Below, in pieces: positions 8,605-17,234 of a stretch of DNA of 23,377 bases. The stretch's first letter is position 1, and each line of letters opens with the position of its first letter. The DNA lies in NCBI GenBank assembly GCA_032718475.1, contig JAUCBJ010006262.1, positions 64,001 to 87,377 on the forward strand. The letters are read 5' to 3'. The stretch comes from Nemertoderma westbladi. Lineage: Eukaryota > Xenacoelomorpha > Nemertodermatida > Nemertodermatidae. Position numbers and translations under genes: made by a program. Below the pieces are notes generated by a model. That model saw only the letters and a program-made list of their open reading frames with translations. It was not told where the DNA came from and ran no database searches.

Positions 8605-8840
8605 CCTCGATACTGGACTTCCAGACATTCTCATTTGTAATTTCAATGGTAAATATGTACTAAATCCACCGCCAGCAGGACCCAAGTACTGATCTAAAGG
8701 GTCACTATTACATATAGATAGGTAGTAGTAGCGATCATCATCTATTTGTGATTGGTCAGCTTCCACAAATTCAATACAGGTTCCATCACTCCATTGCTCC
8801 ATAGCATTTTGGATCACTTGTTCAGTTTCTGCCTGATTTT
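8605..8840 (-). CDS. Astacin metalloprotease exon with the TCIEF region
   Basis: The exon begins after TTGTTATGCAG with two bases completing a codon (phase 1). It encodes NQAETEQVIQNAMEQWSDGT followed by CIEFVEADQSQ, which fits the astacin pattern I..AM..w...TCI.F (helix A and the first conserved cysteine). It then reads YYYLSICNSDPLDQYLGPAG and GGFSTYLPLKLQ, matching the dYI.i...C.S..G..GG region. A fair donor, AGG before GTTAGT, closes it at 8605 in phase 0, which fits the phase-0 start of the zinc-site exon 4.5 kb away. The length of 236 nt (2 plus 78 codons) is consistent. The cysteine expected about 20 residues after SIC is absent; an intervening exon near 4505-4720 may supply it. The downstream end is therefore less certain than the upstream end. 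Confidence 0.8.
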
Positions 8841-8849
8841 CTGCATAAC

Positions 8850-9177
8850 AAAGCAGAATATCAAAATGCCACTACTGTAGTATTACAATCATATAGGAAT
8901 TACAATTTATCCCATACATGTGTATTTACATTTGTGTCACCATTTTAGTTTTAGTTTGTGTCATATATTACAGCACAATCTAACAGGTGACGGTCACAAT
9001 GGAAAGGGACCTATTGACATTTTTCATAGTTCTGAGAAAAAAAGCGTTTAAAGATTGGACAATTTTTTGTAATAAAAAATCTTGTTATGAGGGAAATTGA
9101 AATTCATTTTATCTTATTTGTTGTTTCTAGTATTGTGAAGTTATTTAGTTTTGAAACTGCTAATGCTATTTTGAATT
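8850..9177. other. No gene seen
   Basis: AT-rich intronic sequence upstream of the DDE-like transposon remnant. No transposon terminus was recognised. Confidence 0.45.
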
Positions 9178-10510
9178 ATGGAAGAGGAAAATAAGTCTTT
9201 ATCTATATACTACGCAGTAGCAGATCTAGAAGAACTCGAGCAGCAAGTAGGAATTGATAATGCTGATATCACTGATAATAATGATGATAACGATGTCACA
9301 GCATTTGCCGATTGTGATATTAGAGAAGCATTAGACATTTTGTCTGAAGATGAATATGAAAGCAAAGTTGTACCAGTAGATCGGTCATTTTAAGACCTCA
9401 ATGAGGGTCAAAAGATTGATAATATTATGATGGAGACTTGCCATTGTAAAATGGGACCATCCAAATCACCATGTTCGGTTATGTTTTCTAAGCACTTTAT
9501 TTAATTACGAAACAACAAGGGGTAATTATCTTGAGATTTCTATGTTGGAACTCGACTTATGTATAATGTCTCACTTGAAAGGTGTTATGAGGGACTCCAT
9601 TGCATCCATCATGTATTGAAACATGGTTTCGTGGTTTAAGGATATGCCATATTACATTCATGTTCTTACATAATTGACATTAAACGTCTTAAAAATCTTC
9701 GGACACACATTGTAAGGAATGGTGTTTGCAGTAGAATTCACGTGTTGTCGGGGAAGGAATCAAACAAAATGAAAGACACCCCAAATACCATTATAAATAT
9801 TGTTAATTACCTTACTACAACTTCGGATAACTTAACTTTTCCTATTCCAGGCCATATTGCCGCATTCTAAGTCTACAAGGTGCAGCATCTGCCAAGTGAT
9901 ATATCAATCAAGTCTGTGTTTATGGACTATGAAAAGAACTGTGGAATTGCCGGCATTCGTGTTGTTATATAATGTATATTACTCATTTCTACATGTTTAG
10001 TGAAAGTTCTTTCAGAGTTGTCCCAGTTCGCTCAACTTAGTAGTAGTAGTGGTGAAAGTTCTGTCCATATATTAGTGCGATGAAATTCTTGCAAGACCTA
10101 TGCGAAACCTGCAACACTAATAACATGGATATTCATCGAAGCAATAAAATTGCTCTAGAATAAAATCCAGTGAAAGCTCTACAAGTAGCAATGGATGATT
10201 TGGACCAGGCTAAGAATGCAAGGGAACACTACAAACAGTTGATAGGTGATGCCAAGAATAATGGAAGGTTAATGTTTTCATTCAACTATGCAAAACATAT
10301 CGTAACCATGTAGTCCTCAACAAGTAGGTCCCCTACATTTTCAGGTATCATGTAAATGTGGTCTGTTTGGCATTTATGATGAAATGGCTGACAGGCAGCT
10401 AAACATATGCATTGATGAGGCAGACATGGTGGTGCCATTTGAGCAGACAGTCTACTGAGTCTGGTACACTGGTCTGGAGTTGGGGTTGGTTGTGGGTGGT
10501 CTATTGACTT
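9178..10510 (+). mobile_element. Decayed ORF of a multicopy DDE-like transposon family
   Basis: The reading starts at an ATG (9178) with an acidic segment, MEEENKSLSIYYAVADLEEL. After one stop (9391) it continues in the same frame to METCHCKMGPSKSPCSVMFS. Shifted frames then give LEISMLELDLCIMSHL (about 9530), HIVRNGVCSRIHVLSG (about 9700), LTFPIPGHIAAF and VYKVQHLPSDISIKSVF (about 9835-9920), and MKFLQDLCETCNTNNM (10080). Next come QAKNAREHYKQLIGDAKNNG (about 10210), MFSFNYAKHI (about 10273), QQVGPLHFQV and LFGIYDEM (about 10320-10386), and QLNICIDEADMVVPFEQ. The order C.C..GP..PCS, PGR..Y.KV..LPSD, DLC.tC..N, QpGP.YF, C..FG matches a repetitive protein family I know from many invertebrate genomes, probably a DDE-type transposase; I cannot name the superfamily. 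At least three stops and several frameshifts make it dead. Confidence 0.55.
10011..10051 (+). mobile_element. 41-bp LINE 3' stub with 11-bp target-site duplication
   Basis: The insert reads GTCCCAGTTCGCTCAACT followed by TAG repeats. It matches the 3' end of the LINE copies at 17204-17797 and 19272-19650 (GTCCGAGTTCGCTCGACC plus TAG repeats). It is flanked by GTGAAAGTTCT at 10000-10010 and again at 10052-10062, a perfect 11-bp target-site duplication. It is an extremely 5'-truncated integration inside the DDE-like ORF. Confidence 0.8.
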
Positions 10511-10705
10511 TCAACCTTATAATTTAAATTTGTCCCAAATAAAAATATAATTATAAAGTTAATAAATCAATAATCCATAAAATTTTATCATTACTTACAT
10601 AGTAAACTGCACAAGTAGTTTATTAAATAGCCTAAATAATTAATCTATATTATATTACCTATCTAAAGTCACAAACGATGTAAATACGAGATCGGTTAAT
10701 ACTGA
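10511..10705. other. AT-rich spacer
   Basis: No gene or element terminus is seen between the DDE-like remnant and the GC-rich island. Confidence 0.5.
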
Positions 10706-10945
10706 TCGGGTAGATCAGAGCCCCGCAACCCCGCACCGTCCCCAAAGCCCATTGCCCGCCATGGGCGCCGCCCACCACGCAGGCAGAGGGAGTTGGAGTG
10801 GATCAGCGCGAATTGAAGGCGCCTCCGGACCCCGCCCAACACACTGGCAAGGCCTCGCTGGCGCATCCCATGCCGCCGAGCCACGAGGGTCTCAGCGAGG
10901 TGGCGGATTAGGATTTGGATTATAATTAGGATTATGATTATAATA
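10706..10945. other. GC-rich island with a GGATTA-type tail
   Basis: From about 10715 to 10905 the sequence is roughly two thirds G and C, in surroundings well below 40 percent. It contains GCCCGCCATGGGCGCC and similar words. It ends in a tail of GGATTAGGATTTGGATTATA type (10905-10942). A minus-strand frame is open through it (10956-10696) without a motif I recognise. The composition jump plus a simple-repeat tail suggests the 3' end of a 5'-truncated retroelement from a GC-rich family. This is inference. Confidence 0.45.
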
Positions 10946-11080
10946 CAGTGGGCCAAAATAAAAATAAATCCTTTAATGCAGTATCTCAGCTGGAGAGTTG
11001 CAACTATATTGAATGATATGGCATGATGACATTACTGTTAACTTTAAGGTAGTGAGACATACCCATACATACCTACACAT

Positions 11081-11763
11081 AGTGGGACAAATTTTGTGAG
11101 GGGAAAAAACGAAATCAATCGTACCCTTAACAAAATTGACCATAGCCAAATAGCAAAACAGCTAATCCCTGACCATATTGAGTGGTACTGTAACACCGCA
11201 GACAGTTCTTGGAGTTGTGGATGCTGGGAAAGGCTAATCTGCTCCATAAAGATCACCATGACAAACACTATACCACCGAATAAGACACTAAATGATGACC
11301 AGCTAGTAAATTTCTTTACCGAATTTGAATCAATTCTAAATTCCAGGCCATTGTATTTGGTACCCGATGGTGATTACGATTTTCCCCCAACCACATATTG
11401 ATGCAATCTCTGACACCACTGGTGCCTGTATCAATACCCGATGATTCAGACCTATATTCACGAACGAGTTGGCGAGTAACACAGCTGTTAGCCAGCCGGT
11501 TCTGGGAGATATGGCTCTGACATTACTTGCCCACTATCTCTGCCAGAACCAAATGGTAAGAATCCTCCTGTAATATGCAAAAGGGAGATTTCGTGCTGCT
11601 CGCTGAAGCCAACCTCAAGCGTCGACTATGGATCACTGGCGTCGTAACAGACGTCGTACACCCCACACTCGATGTCGTAAGAACTGTGACTGTTAGGATA
11701 CGTAAACCTCCAAGTAATAAAGCAGTCAGTACAGAAATTAGTCATACTAGAGGAGACGCATGA
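11081..11763 (+). mobile_element. BEL/Pao retrotransposon remnant: integrase core end and C-terminal domain
   Basis: The first frame (11081-11401) reads SGTNFVRGKNEIN, a damaged S-DNGTNF second catalytic motif. It continues DHIEWYCNTADSSWSCGCWE (the glutamate would be the third catalytic residue), then FFTEFESILNSRPLYLV. A shifted frame continues PNHILMQSLTPLVPVSIPDD and SWRVTQLLASRFWEIW, then HYLPTISARTKW. The last frame (11575-11763) gives GDFVLLAEANLKRRLWITGV and VRTVTVRIRKP. This order (W...aPW.GG.WER, EvE.ilNsRPL, LTPnhfL, FW.rW..eYL..L..R.kW, GD.Vl.....R..W..G.V) is that of BEL/Pao polyproteins. It is 5'-truncated near 11081, with two frameshifts and internal stops. No LTR was identified downstream. 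Confidence 0.85.
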
Positions 11764-13035
11764 TGCAACCAGGAATTATAAAGTTATTTAACTTCATAAC
11801 TGTACTTAATGCCCATAACCGCACTCTATCCAGTACATTCCATTTCATTTGGTCCAGCCCATCAGACCAGTCCATTTTCCCATGTGTTCATTTTCCTGTC
11901 TTATATGTGTATTGTATTGTATATCGTGCATACACATAGGAGCGGTATATTATATGTTTGAAAAATTTGAAAATTTGTTGGTTATTTGAAAAGTTAAAGA
12001 TAGAAGGACTGTACCAATGAAAATAAAAAATTAATTTTGAAAATTTAGAAAATTCGTAATTAAAAATATTAGTGAAAAATTTATCAATATTTAAAATTAT
12101 AGCGCTCAAGAAAGCCAATCTCGCATGTATCAGGGCAACAGTGCAATGACCTCCCGGTCAAATCCGAAGGTCCAAGCGTACAAAATCATACGCGTTACCC
12201 AGGGTCTGATGAATAGTTAATTCTAGAATAGTTTTTAATATAAAGTCGAATTATTCGCAGTTTGTTTTTTTCGGAAAAAGGCACTTAAAAACAAATAAAA
12301 TGTAAAAGTTAGGGAACACATACAACAATGGCGATGGGTGGCCGATACTCTTAAATGATACAAGCATTTAGCCCTCGTTTTTTGACAAATTACCCTAAGA
12401 ATGAGAAATGGTGACTCGGTCCGGAAAGGAACTTTAAAAGGATGAGAGGCCTGGGTGGGTGGGTGTGTACGTACATTTATGGAAATTAATCAAATATATC
12501 TTAAATTACACGCATGTGAATTCGCGGTCTGTGTTGCAACACAACATTAACGATGGATGAGATTCGCAGGTTACATCGAAAACTTACCCTAAAATTCAAA
12601 GGTGTTCCCTCAATGTTCTGGAAATACCTTTTTTGTTTTTGACCTTCGATATCAGCCAATGATGTTTCAGCGCGAAAGTCTTAGTAAGCCTCCAATTCGA
12701 ACTCTGGCTCCTGGAATCGCAAACAGGACGAAATCGCCACCCAAATCACGATGACTGGACGAACCAATTGAGACTGTCGGAAACCCGGAACTCAACTGGC
12801 AACAAACAGCTGACCGCTAGGTATGGTATTGGCGAAGGAGCAAAACACAACTCCATTGCAACATGGTGCTAGATTGCAGTGAAATTCTGGACTCAAACTT
12901 CCAAGTAACTTTAGCGGCTGATCACATCGCAGACTTATATAGTGCGAGATGTCTACCCATAACCATACATAAATGTATTATTTGCAATTTATTGCGTTTT
13001 GGGGGGATTTATGTCTTAATGTGTTAATGTGGGGC
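11764..13035. other. 1.3 kb without recognisable gene
   Basis: A small minus frame at 12118-11888 is AT-driven (rich in F, N, Y and I) and is not considered a gene. The segment at 12120-12990 has more balanced composition and may be an old element, but no motif or terminus was recognised. Confidence 0.4.
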
Positions 13036-13089
13036 GAGCGACGAAAGTAAGCGAGCTTAGCATACATGTACCACTAACTCAATCGGTGT

Positions 13090-13140
13090 GTCTGTGGTTC
13101 TTTGATCTGTTGTTCTGTTGATCTGTTGTTCTGTTGAGTC
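13090..13140. repeat. Short tandem repeat GATCTGTTGTTCTGTT
   Basis: Two copies of GATCTGTTGTTCTGTT, preceded by a partial copy. The following 150 bp (AACTCAGCCAAATG... through CTTGGTACACATG) resembles dispersed repeat DNA but could not be classified. Confidence 0.6.
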
Positions 13141-13664
13141 CAATTTTAAACGTTAATAACTCAGCCAAATGTTAATGAAACTTAACCAAACTTGGTACAC
13201 ATGTAGTCTGGCCAAAGTTTACAAATTTTCCAAGTTGAATTTCCGTGTGGCCTTCGAGAAGCTAAGATAATAGCAGTTAATTAGTTAATTAAGTTGATTA
13301 GGGTAAAAACATCAATTTCAACCTGCCTCCTTAAAGGATATTAATTATTTTCTAGTATAAGAACTGATTTAAATAATTATACTTAAAAGTTATACAGCTG
13401 TAATCCACATACCCCATTCCATTATAGTTTTTAATTAGTTCAAGAGATTTGCTTTAAGAAATATGTTTTTAATGGATCTAAACGTAATTAAGTTAAAATG
13501 CATTCCATCACTCTATACTTACAGTCTCATCATTCCTTGGCATTCTTGATATTGCCTAGATAGGAAACATCAATCCTCCCACTGAGTTTGCTCTATCTTG
13601 CACAATGATTGGCTGAATTTAATGGTGATTCTTTAGATATTAGCTAAATGATTTCGTTGAGGCA

Positions 13665-14272
13665 TTAACCCTATAAAACCCGTGGTTTTTTTATTATAAT
13701 TATGAAACAAACGCAGTTGGGAATCTGAGATTTTATGACTTTTCCTAAAAATCTATTGTCTTATTAGTAGTGAAAACCGTTTTCAAAAATATTGGGTAGT
13801 TTTCGAGTTATAGCACCATTTTTTAACCCTACTTTTGGCACTTTTTTTGAGATGTTTTTTGAAAATTACATTTCATTAAATATGAATTGTAACATCTCTA
13901 TCTTTGATTTACATCTGTTTTTTGGTGTTAGAAATTGGATGGAATTCATATAAATTGATTTAGAAATTTCAAACTTGTTTTTTTCGGCGGGTGCCAAATT
14001 TTGGTGCCAGCACCAAATTTTGAAATATGTCAATTTTGAAAATTGATTGTTTGAAACTTTTTTTTTAAGTAATTGGGGTTTTTTGGGGTTCTGGATTCGT
14101 TGAAATATATACGAGTTGCACCAAGCGTATCAAACTTGTATTTTTCGGTGCTGTGTGCAACGTTTTCGTAAAAATTTGTAGATTTTAGAGGGGGGGGGGG
14201 GGGGGGGGGGGTCAATATGACCCCTTCCCGGTATTTGTACAACATTTTATAGCCCGGTACTAATAGGGTTAA
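13665..14272. mobile_element. piggyBac-type MITE, 600 bp, TTAA target-site duplication
   Basis: TTAA occurs at 13665-13668 and again at 14269-14272. Immediately inside, the left end is CCCTATAAAACCCGTGG, and the right end read inward is CCCTATTAGTACCGGGC, an imperfect terminal inverted repeat opening CCCTAT. TTAA duplication with CCCT-type ends is the mark of piggyBac elements. The 600-bp body has no transposase ORF; a small minus frame (14275-14030) is created by the poly-G tract. Near the right end GGGGTCAATATGACCCC forms a palindrome, whose G arm has expanded into a 22-base run. A GGTGC/GCACC inverted pair lies near 14000-14015. Confidence 0.8.
14190..14211. repeat. G22 homopolymer inside the MITE
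   Basis: Twenty-two consecutive G residues directly precede TCAATATGACCCC. They appear to be an expansion of the left arm of a subterminal palindrome of the piggyBac-type MITE. Confidence 0.95.
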
Positions 14273-15170
14273 CATGATAAATTAATATTTTAGTATCAAT
14301 ACTATGGGCATATGGTAAGGGGAACTTTCCTTTCTTCTTTGATTTATTCTTATAGGCGGTTTGGTTAAATTTCTTATTTATTTATTTAAATTTCTTAAGT
14401 ACCGATTTTGGGATAGAATTGCTCCATTTTAATCTGTATCTGATAACTGAGCCTCGTCCTGCGCGATGGCCCCACGAACGTGTAATATAGTACTCAGAAC
14501 CTATATGTTTAAATTTTGCACTATGTCATATTGTCTTTATTTGACTTCGTTTGTAAACTGTTCATTTATTTCAAATTTATGTAAGTGAATTATTTGTTTA
14601 CATGGATATTTTATTATTTACCTTTTGTTGCGGTTAAAGTTAATCATTGTCAAGTGGTAAATTACTTAAATACCTATGCGTAGTAGATTAATTACTGGCC
14701 CTACAAATTACCTTTGTCAATAAACTCTTTACCATACCATGTATGTATGCTTGAAGAATTATTGTAAATAGTAAATGTATCACGCTTGATGAATTATTGT
14801 AAATAGCAAAATTAATGTACGATTGAAGAATTGTTTGTTAATTTAGTATGTAATTTGAATTCTATATGATTAGTATTTTCTAATATGTTGAAAACCCTAA
14901 AATTATAGATAGTGGTTTATATTTAGCTCGTTTGTTTGTTTATATTAAATAATTTCGATGAAGGATCATTATTGCAATAATTTGTTATATACTTAGTAAA
15001 TCGTTTATTGTCATTTTTTATAGTTATATAAGTTGCCAGAAAGGGATTTGTGCTAAGGAAAGAATTTTGTAATATTTTCATTTTGTATTAATTAATAATT
15101 TTCTTAAAGTACGTTTTTTGATTCTCTATTGGAAAAAATGTTTATTGTCTTAGGAAAGCTATTTTCTACT
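14273..15170. other. AT-rich intronic sequence with a 36-bp degenerate tandem repeat
   Basis: Three diverged units beginning GCTTGAAGAATTATTGTAAA lie at 14749, 14784 and 14821 (spacings 35 and 37 bp). Nothing else was recognised. Confidence 0.5.
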
Positions 15171-15181
15171 CCGCCTACTAC

Positions 15182-15261
15182 TGAGTGGCTTGGTAGCTTA
15201 AGTCAACTCAACGCCAGGTTGCACTGGATCAGGTCGAGTGTTCGATCCTCACAGTAGATAA
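15182..15261 (+). repeat. tRNA-like sequence, possible SINE head
   Basis: An 80-nt stretch opens CTACTG and closes CAGTAG, an acceptor-like pairing. It contains TGGCTTGGTAGC, close to a pol III A box, and GTGTTCGATCC, close to a B box, 40-odd bases apart. A 5-bp anticodon-arm-like stem, CAACT/GGTTG, is possible. The T-arm stem has mismatches and the anticodon loop would be 8 nt, so it is not a functional tRNA gene. It may be the head of a tRNA-derived SINE or a tRNA pseudogene; no poly(A) or clear tail was found. Confidence 0.35.
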
Positions 15262-15356
15262 TATTTTGTGTTTGTTGTAATATCAGTGAGTATTTTTAAG
15301 TGCATAATTATTATTCAATTATTTGCTCTAATATTATTCATTATTTGTTTGTTGGT

Positions 15357-15398
15357 CTGGAGGATCACGATAGCGTTCAGAATATCGTGATCCTGCAG
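15357..15398. repeat. Long hairpin AGGATCACGATA/TATCGTGATCCT
   Basis: A perfect 12-bp inverted repeat (15361-15372 and 15383-15394) surrounds a 10-nt loop. Past one mismatch it extends by CTG/CAG to 16-bp arms. No associated element boundary or ORF is apparent. Confidence 0.8.
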
Positions 15399-15586
15399 CG
15401 GTATTATATTTTATATCAATTTGCAGCAACTCATAACAATTTTATATTTACCCTAAACGTAAATTAATTCACTTTGCATTTATTATATTATTATTATTAC
15501 TGAAATTTAAATTGACCGCTGCTGTATACAATATATTTGCTGGACAAATAGTTTATCATGAATATTTTGTTGTTAGGAAAATTTGG

Positions 15587-15612
15587 TGTCGTCACTTCCG
15601 GTAATGACGACA
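15587..15612. repeat. Perfect 8-bp inverted repeat around CTTCCGG
   Basis: TGTCGTCA (15587-15594) and TGACGACA (15605-15612) flank CTTCCGGTAA. The arms resemble half of a CRE-like site and the loop contains the ETS core ACTTCCGG. A regulatory role is only a guess; no gene start is seen nearby. Confidence 0.3.
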
Positions 15613-15769
15613 TATTTAGATTACTATATAAGTCCGCAGTATTAGTGTCGACGTGTTCGGTCTTCAGAATTACAGTATTATTGTCCTATACTCTTCTTAT
15701 CCTTCAGTGTTTACCTGTAGCCTATATAGCCACTAGGCCATATATAAAAACTAAAATAAACTTCTAAAC

Positions 15770-16735
15770 TATGTAATTAATTCTACATTCTGACATTCGC
15801 GCAAAGACTGCAAGATGCCTGGGAGTTGTACCTACACATAAATTCGGGAAGTTTTAGGGTTGAAAATAAATTAGATTTAGAACTCCCTTGTTGAACATTT
15901 GAGAATAGACCCCCATTGATCTTTACCGAATCGAACAAAGTGACTGCTTTATAAATTTTAGGTAAGGATTTTATTTTAGCATTTTGGACGACTGGCAGCA
16001 GGGCAGGCTAGTATTGAAAGTCAATTTGTTTCGAACGAGTATAAAATAAAGAGACAATACGGGTTAGGCCTAGCCAAATAGAATATAAAAACAGAATTAC
16101 CAGGTAAAATTATTTCGTAAACATTTTAGATATTTCTTTCAATCCCTGACTTGCTTACCTACATTAGTACTATTTGGGACCAAACAAAGGCAACTGGGGG
16201 GTTGCTATTGAAAGAATATACCAGCAAACGCAGTAGTGTGTGCGCATGTATATACGGGATTGCACACTACTACAAAACAGTAAAGATCAATTCTTTACTT
16301 ACAAAACAATTGAACCACGCATGTGCTGCGCGAAGGCCCCGAAATGTATAGCATTTCAGAAAAAAATAAAAATTTCAGTAAGAACATTTTAATTTTAAGT
16401 TTATTATGTATAATGGCACATGAAATATCGATCGAAAAGAAACAATAAGATTTAGAAACATCAACAAATGCCTCTTGAAAAACCGCTTGGATATTTGAAA
16501 TCTCTAGAAAATTCTGCATCAAAGAAGCCAATAAAACAAATTTTGAAAAATATATCAATATGTCCCCTTCTATTGAGACCACCACATAGGTTTATACAAC
16601 TTGCTTGAAATGATTAGCTTATTATTTTATTATTACTACTTAGTATAAATAATAGTATTGCTATTTTATAAATTAGTATTTATTGTTAATGATCATCTTA
16701 TACAATAACAATAACATTAACAGAATAATCATGAC
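15770..16735. other. Intronic sequence, no gene supported
   Basis: Open frames at 16151-16351 (plus) and 16585-16295 (minus) lack recognisable motifs. A short inverted pair, GTAGTGTGTGC and GCACACTAC, lies near 16222-16273. Confidence 0.45.
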
Positions 16736-16739
16736 TTAC

Positions 16740-16932
16740 CCCATACACCATTGATAAGATATGGTATATATGCAATATTCCATGATTTAGGCCATCGCTT
16801 ACTCGTTTCTGCAGTTCCTCGTTTACCAAGATGAACAATGGCATCTTCTGTTTTCTTATCATTTCCTCTTTTACCAACATGAACAATGGCATCTTCTGTT
16901 CTCTCTTCAATATCTACTGGCACCAAAAGATT
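16740..16932 (-). CDS. Astacin metalloprotease exon: end of propeptide and mature N-terminus
   Basis: The exon encodes PVDIEERTEDAIVHVGKRG, then a near repeat KTEDAIVHLGKRG, then SKRWPKSWNIAYIPYLINGVW. RWP...IPY.I is the standard start of the mature astacin catalytic domain, and the dibasic KR just before WPKSW fits propeptide removal. A consensus donor G/GTAAGT follows at 16739, leaving one base in the last codon (phase 1). Joined to the next exon's AA this gives Glu, so the phases agree across 7.9 kb. The upstream end is either 16932 (after ATTTAG, phase 0) or 16916 (after GTGCCAG). VDIEERTEDAI may correspond to the GDI....RnAi segment of astacin propeptides. The signal-peptide exon was not found upstream in this window. 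Confidence 0.82.
16804..16899 (-). repeat. 48-bp tandem duplication within the propeptide exon
   Basis: Two 48-nt units (16899-16852 and 16851-16804) encode TEDAIVHVGKRGNDKK and TEDAIVHLGKRGTAET. The first 36 nt are identical at 34 positions. The reading frame is preserved. Confidence 0.9.
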
Positions 16933-16939
16933 CTAAATA

Positions 16940-17202
16940 ATGGATGTAAATTAATATAATGGAAGTATGTGCAGGGTAAAGAGCTGGAATTTATAATACA
17001 AGAGTCAACTACAGTCACAGAGACCGACATCGCCCTGCTCTCTAATACGCTAGCAAATAGATGCACAGCTTCTACTGAATAAAGAAAAATGTTAAATATT
17101 TAATATTAAATTAATAATATAATACAGTACAAAACTTTACAATACAACACTAAAAAATACAATGCTTTGCAGTACATACAATACATTGCACATGCAATGC
17201 AT

Positions 17203-17203
<1 letters not shown>
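16940..17203. other. Spacer, no gene seen
   Basis: AT-rich sequence with TACA-type words (17120-17190) between the astacin exon and the LINE tail. Confidence 0.5.

Positions 17204-17234
<31 letters not shown>

Noticed and set aside
14030-14275. Minus-strand frame with a poly-proline run
   Set aside because: The proline run is simply the G22 tract inside the MITE, and nothing else in it looks coding.
15812-15845. MPGSCTYT, resembling the start of a THAP domain
   Set aside because: Only eight residues before a stop, and the rest of the zinc-finger pattern is missing.
16151-16351. Plus-strand frame of 66 residues
   Set aside because: No motif was recognised and its composition matches the surrounding intron.
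17204-17233. Simple ACT microsatellite as an independent feature
   Set aside because: It is better explained as the 3' tail of the minus-strand LINE, because the same tail follows the same coding end in two other copies.
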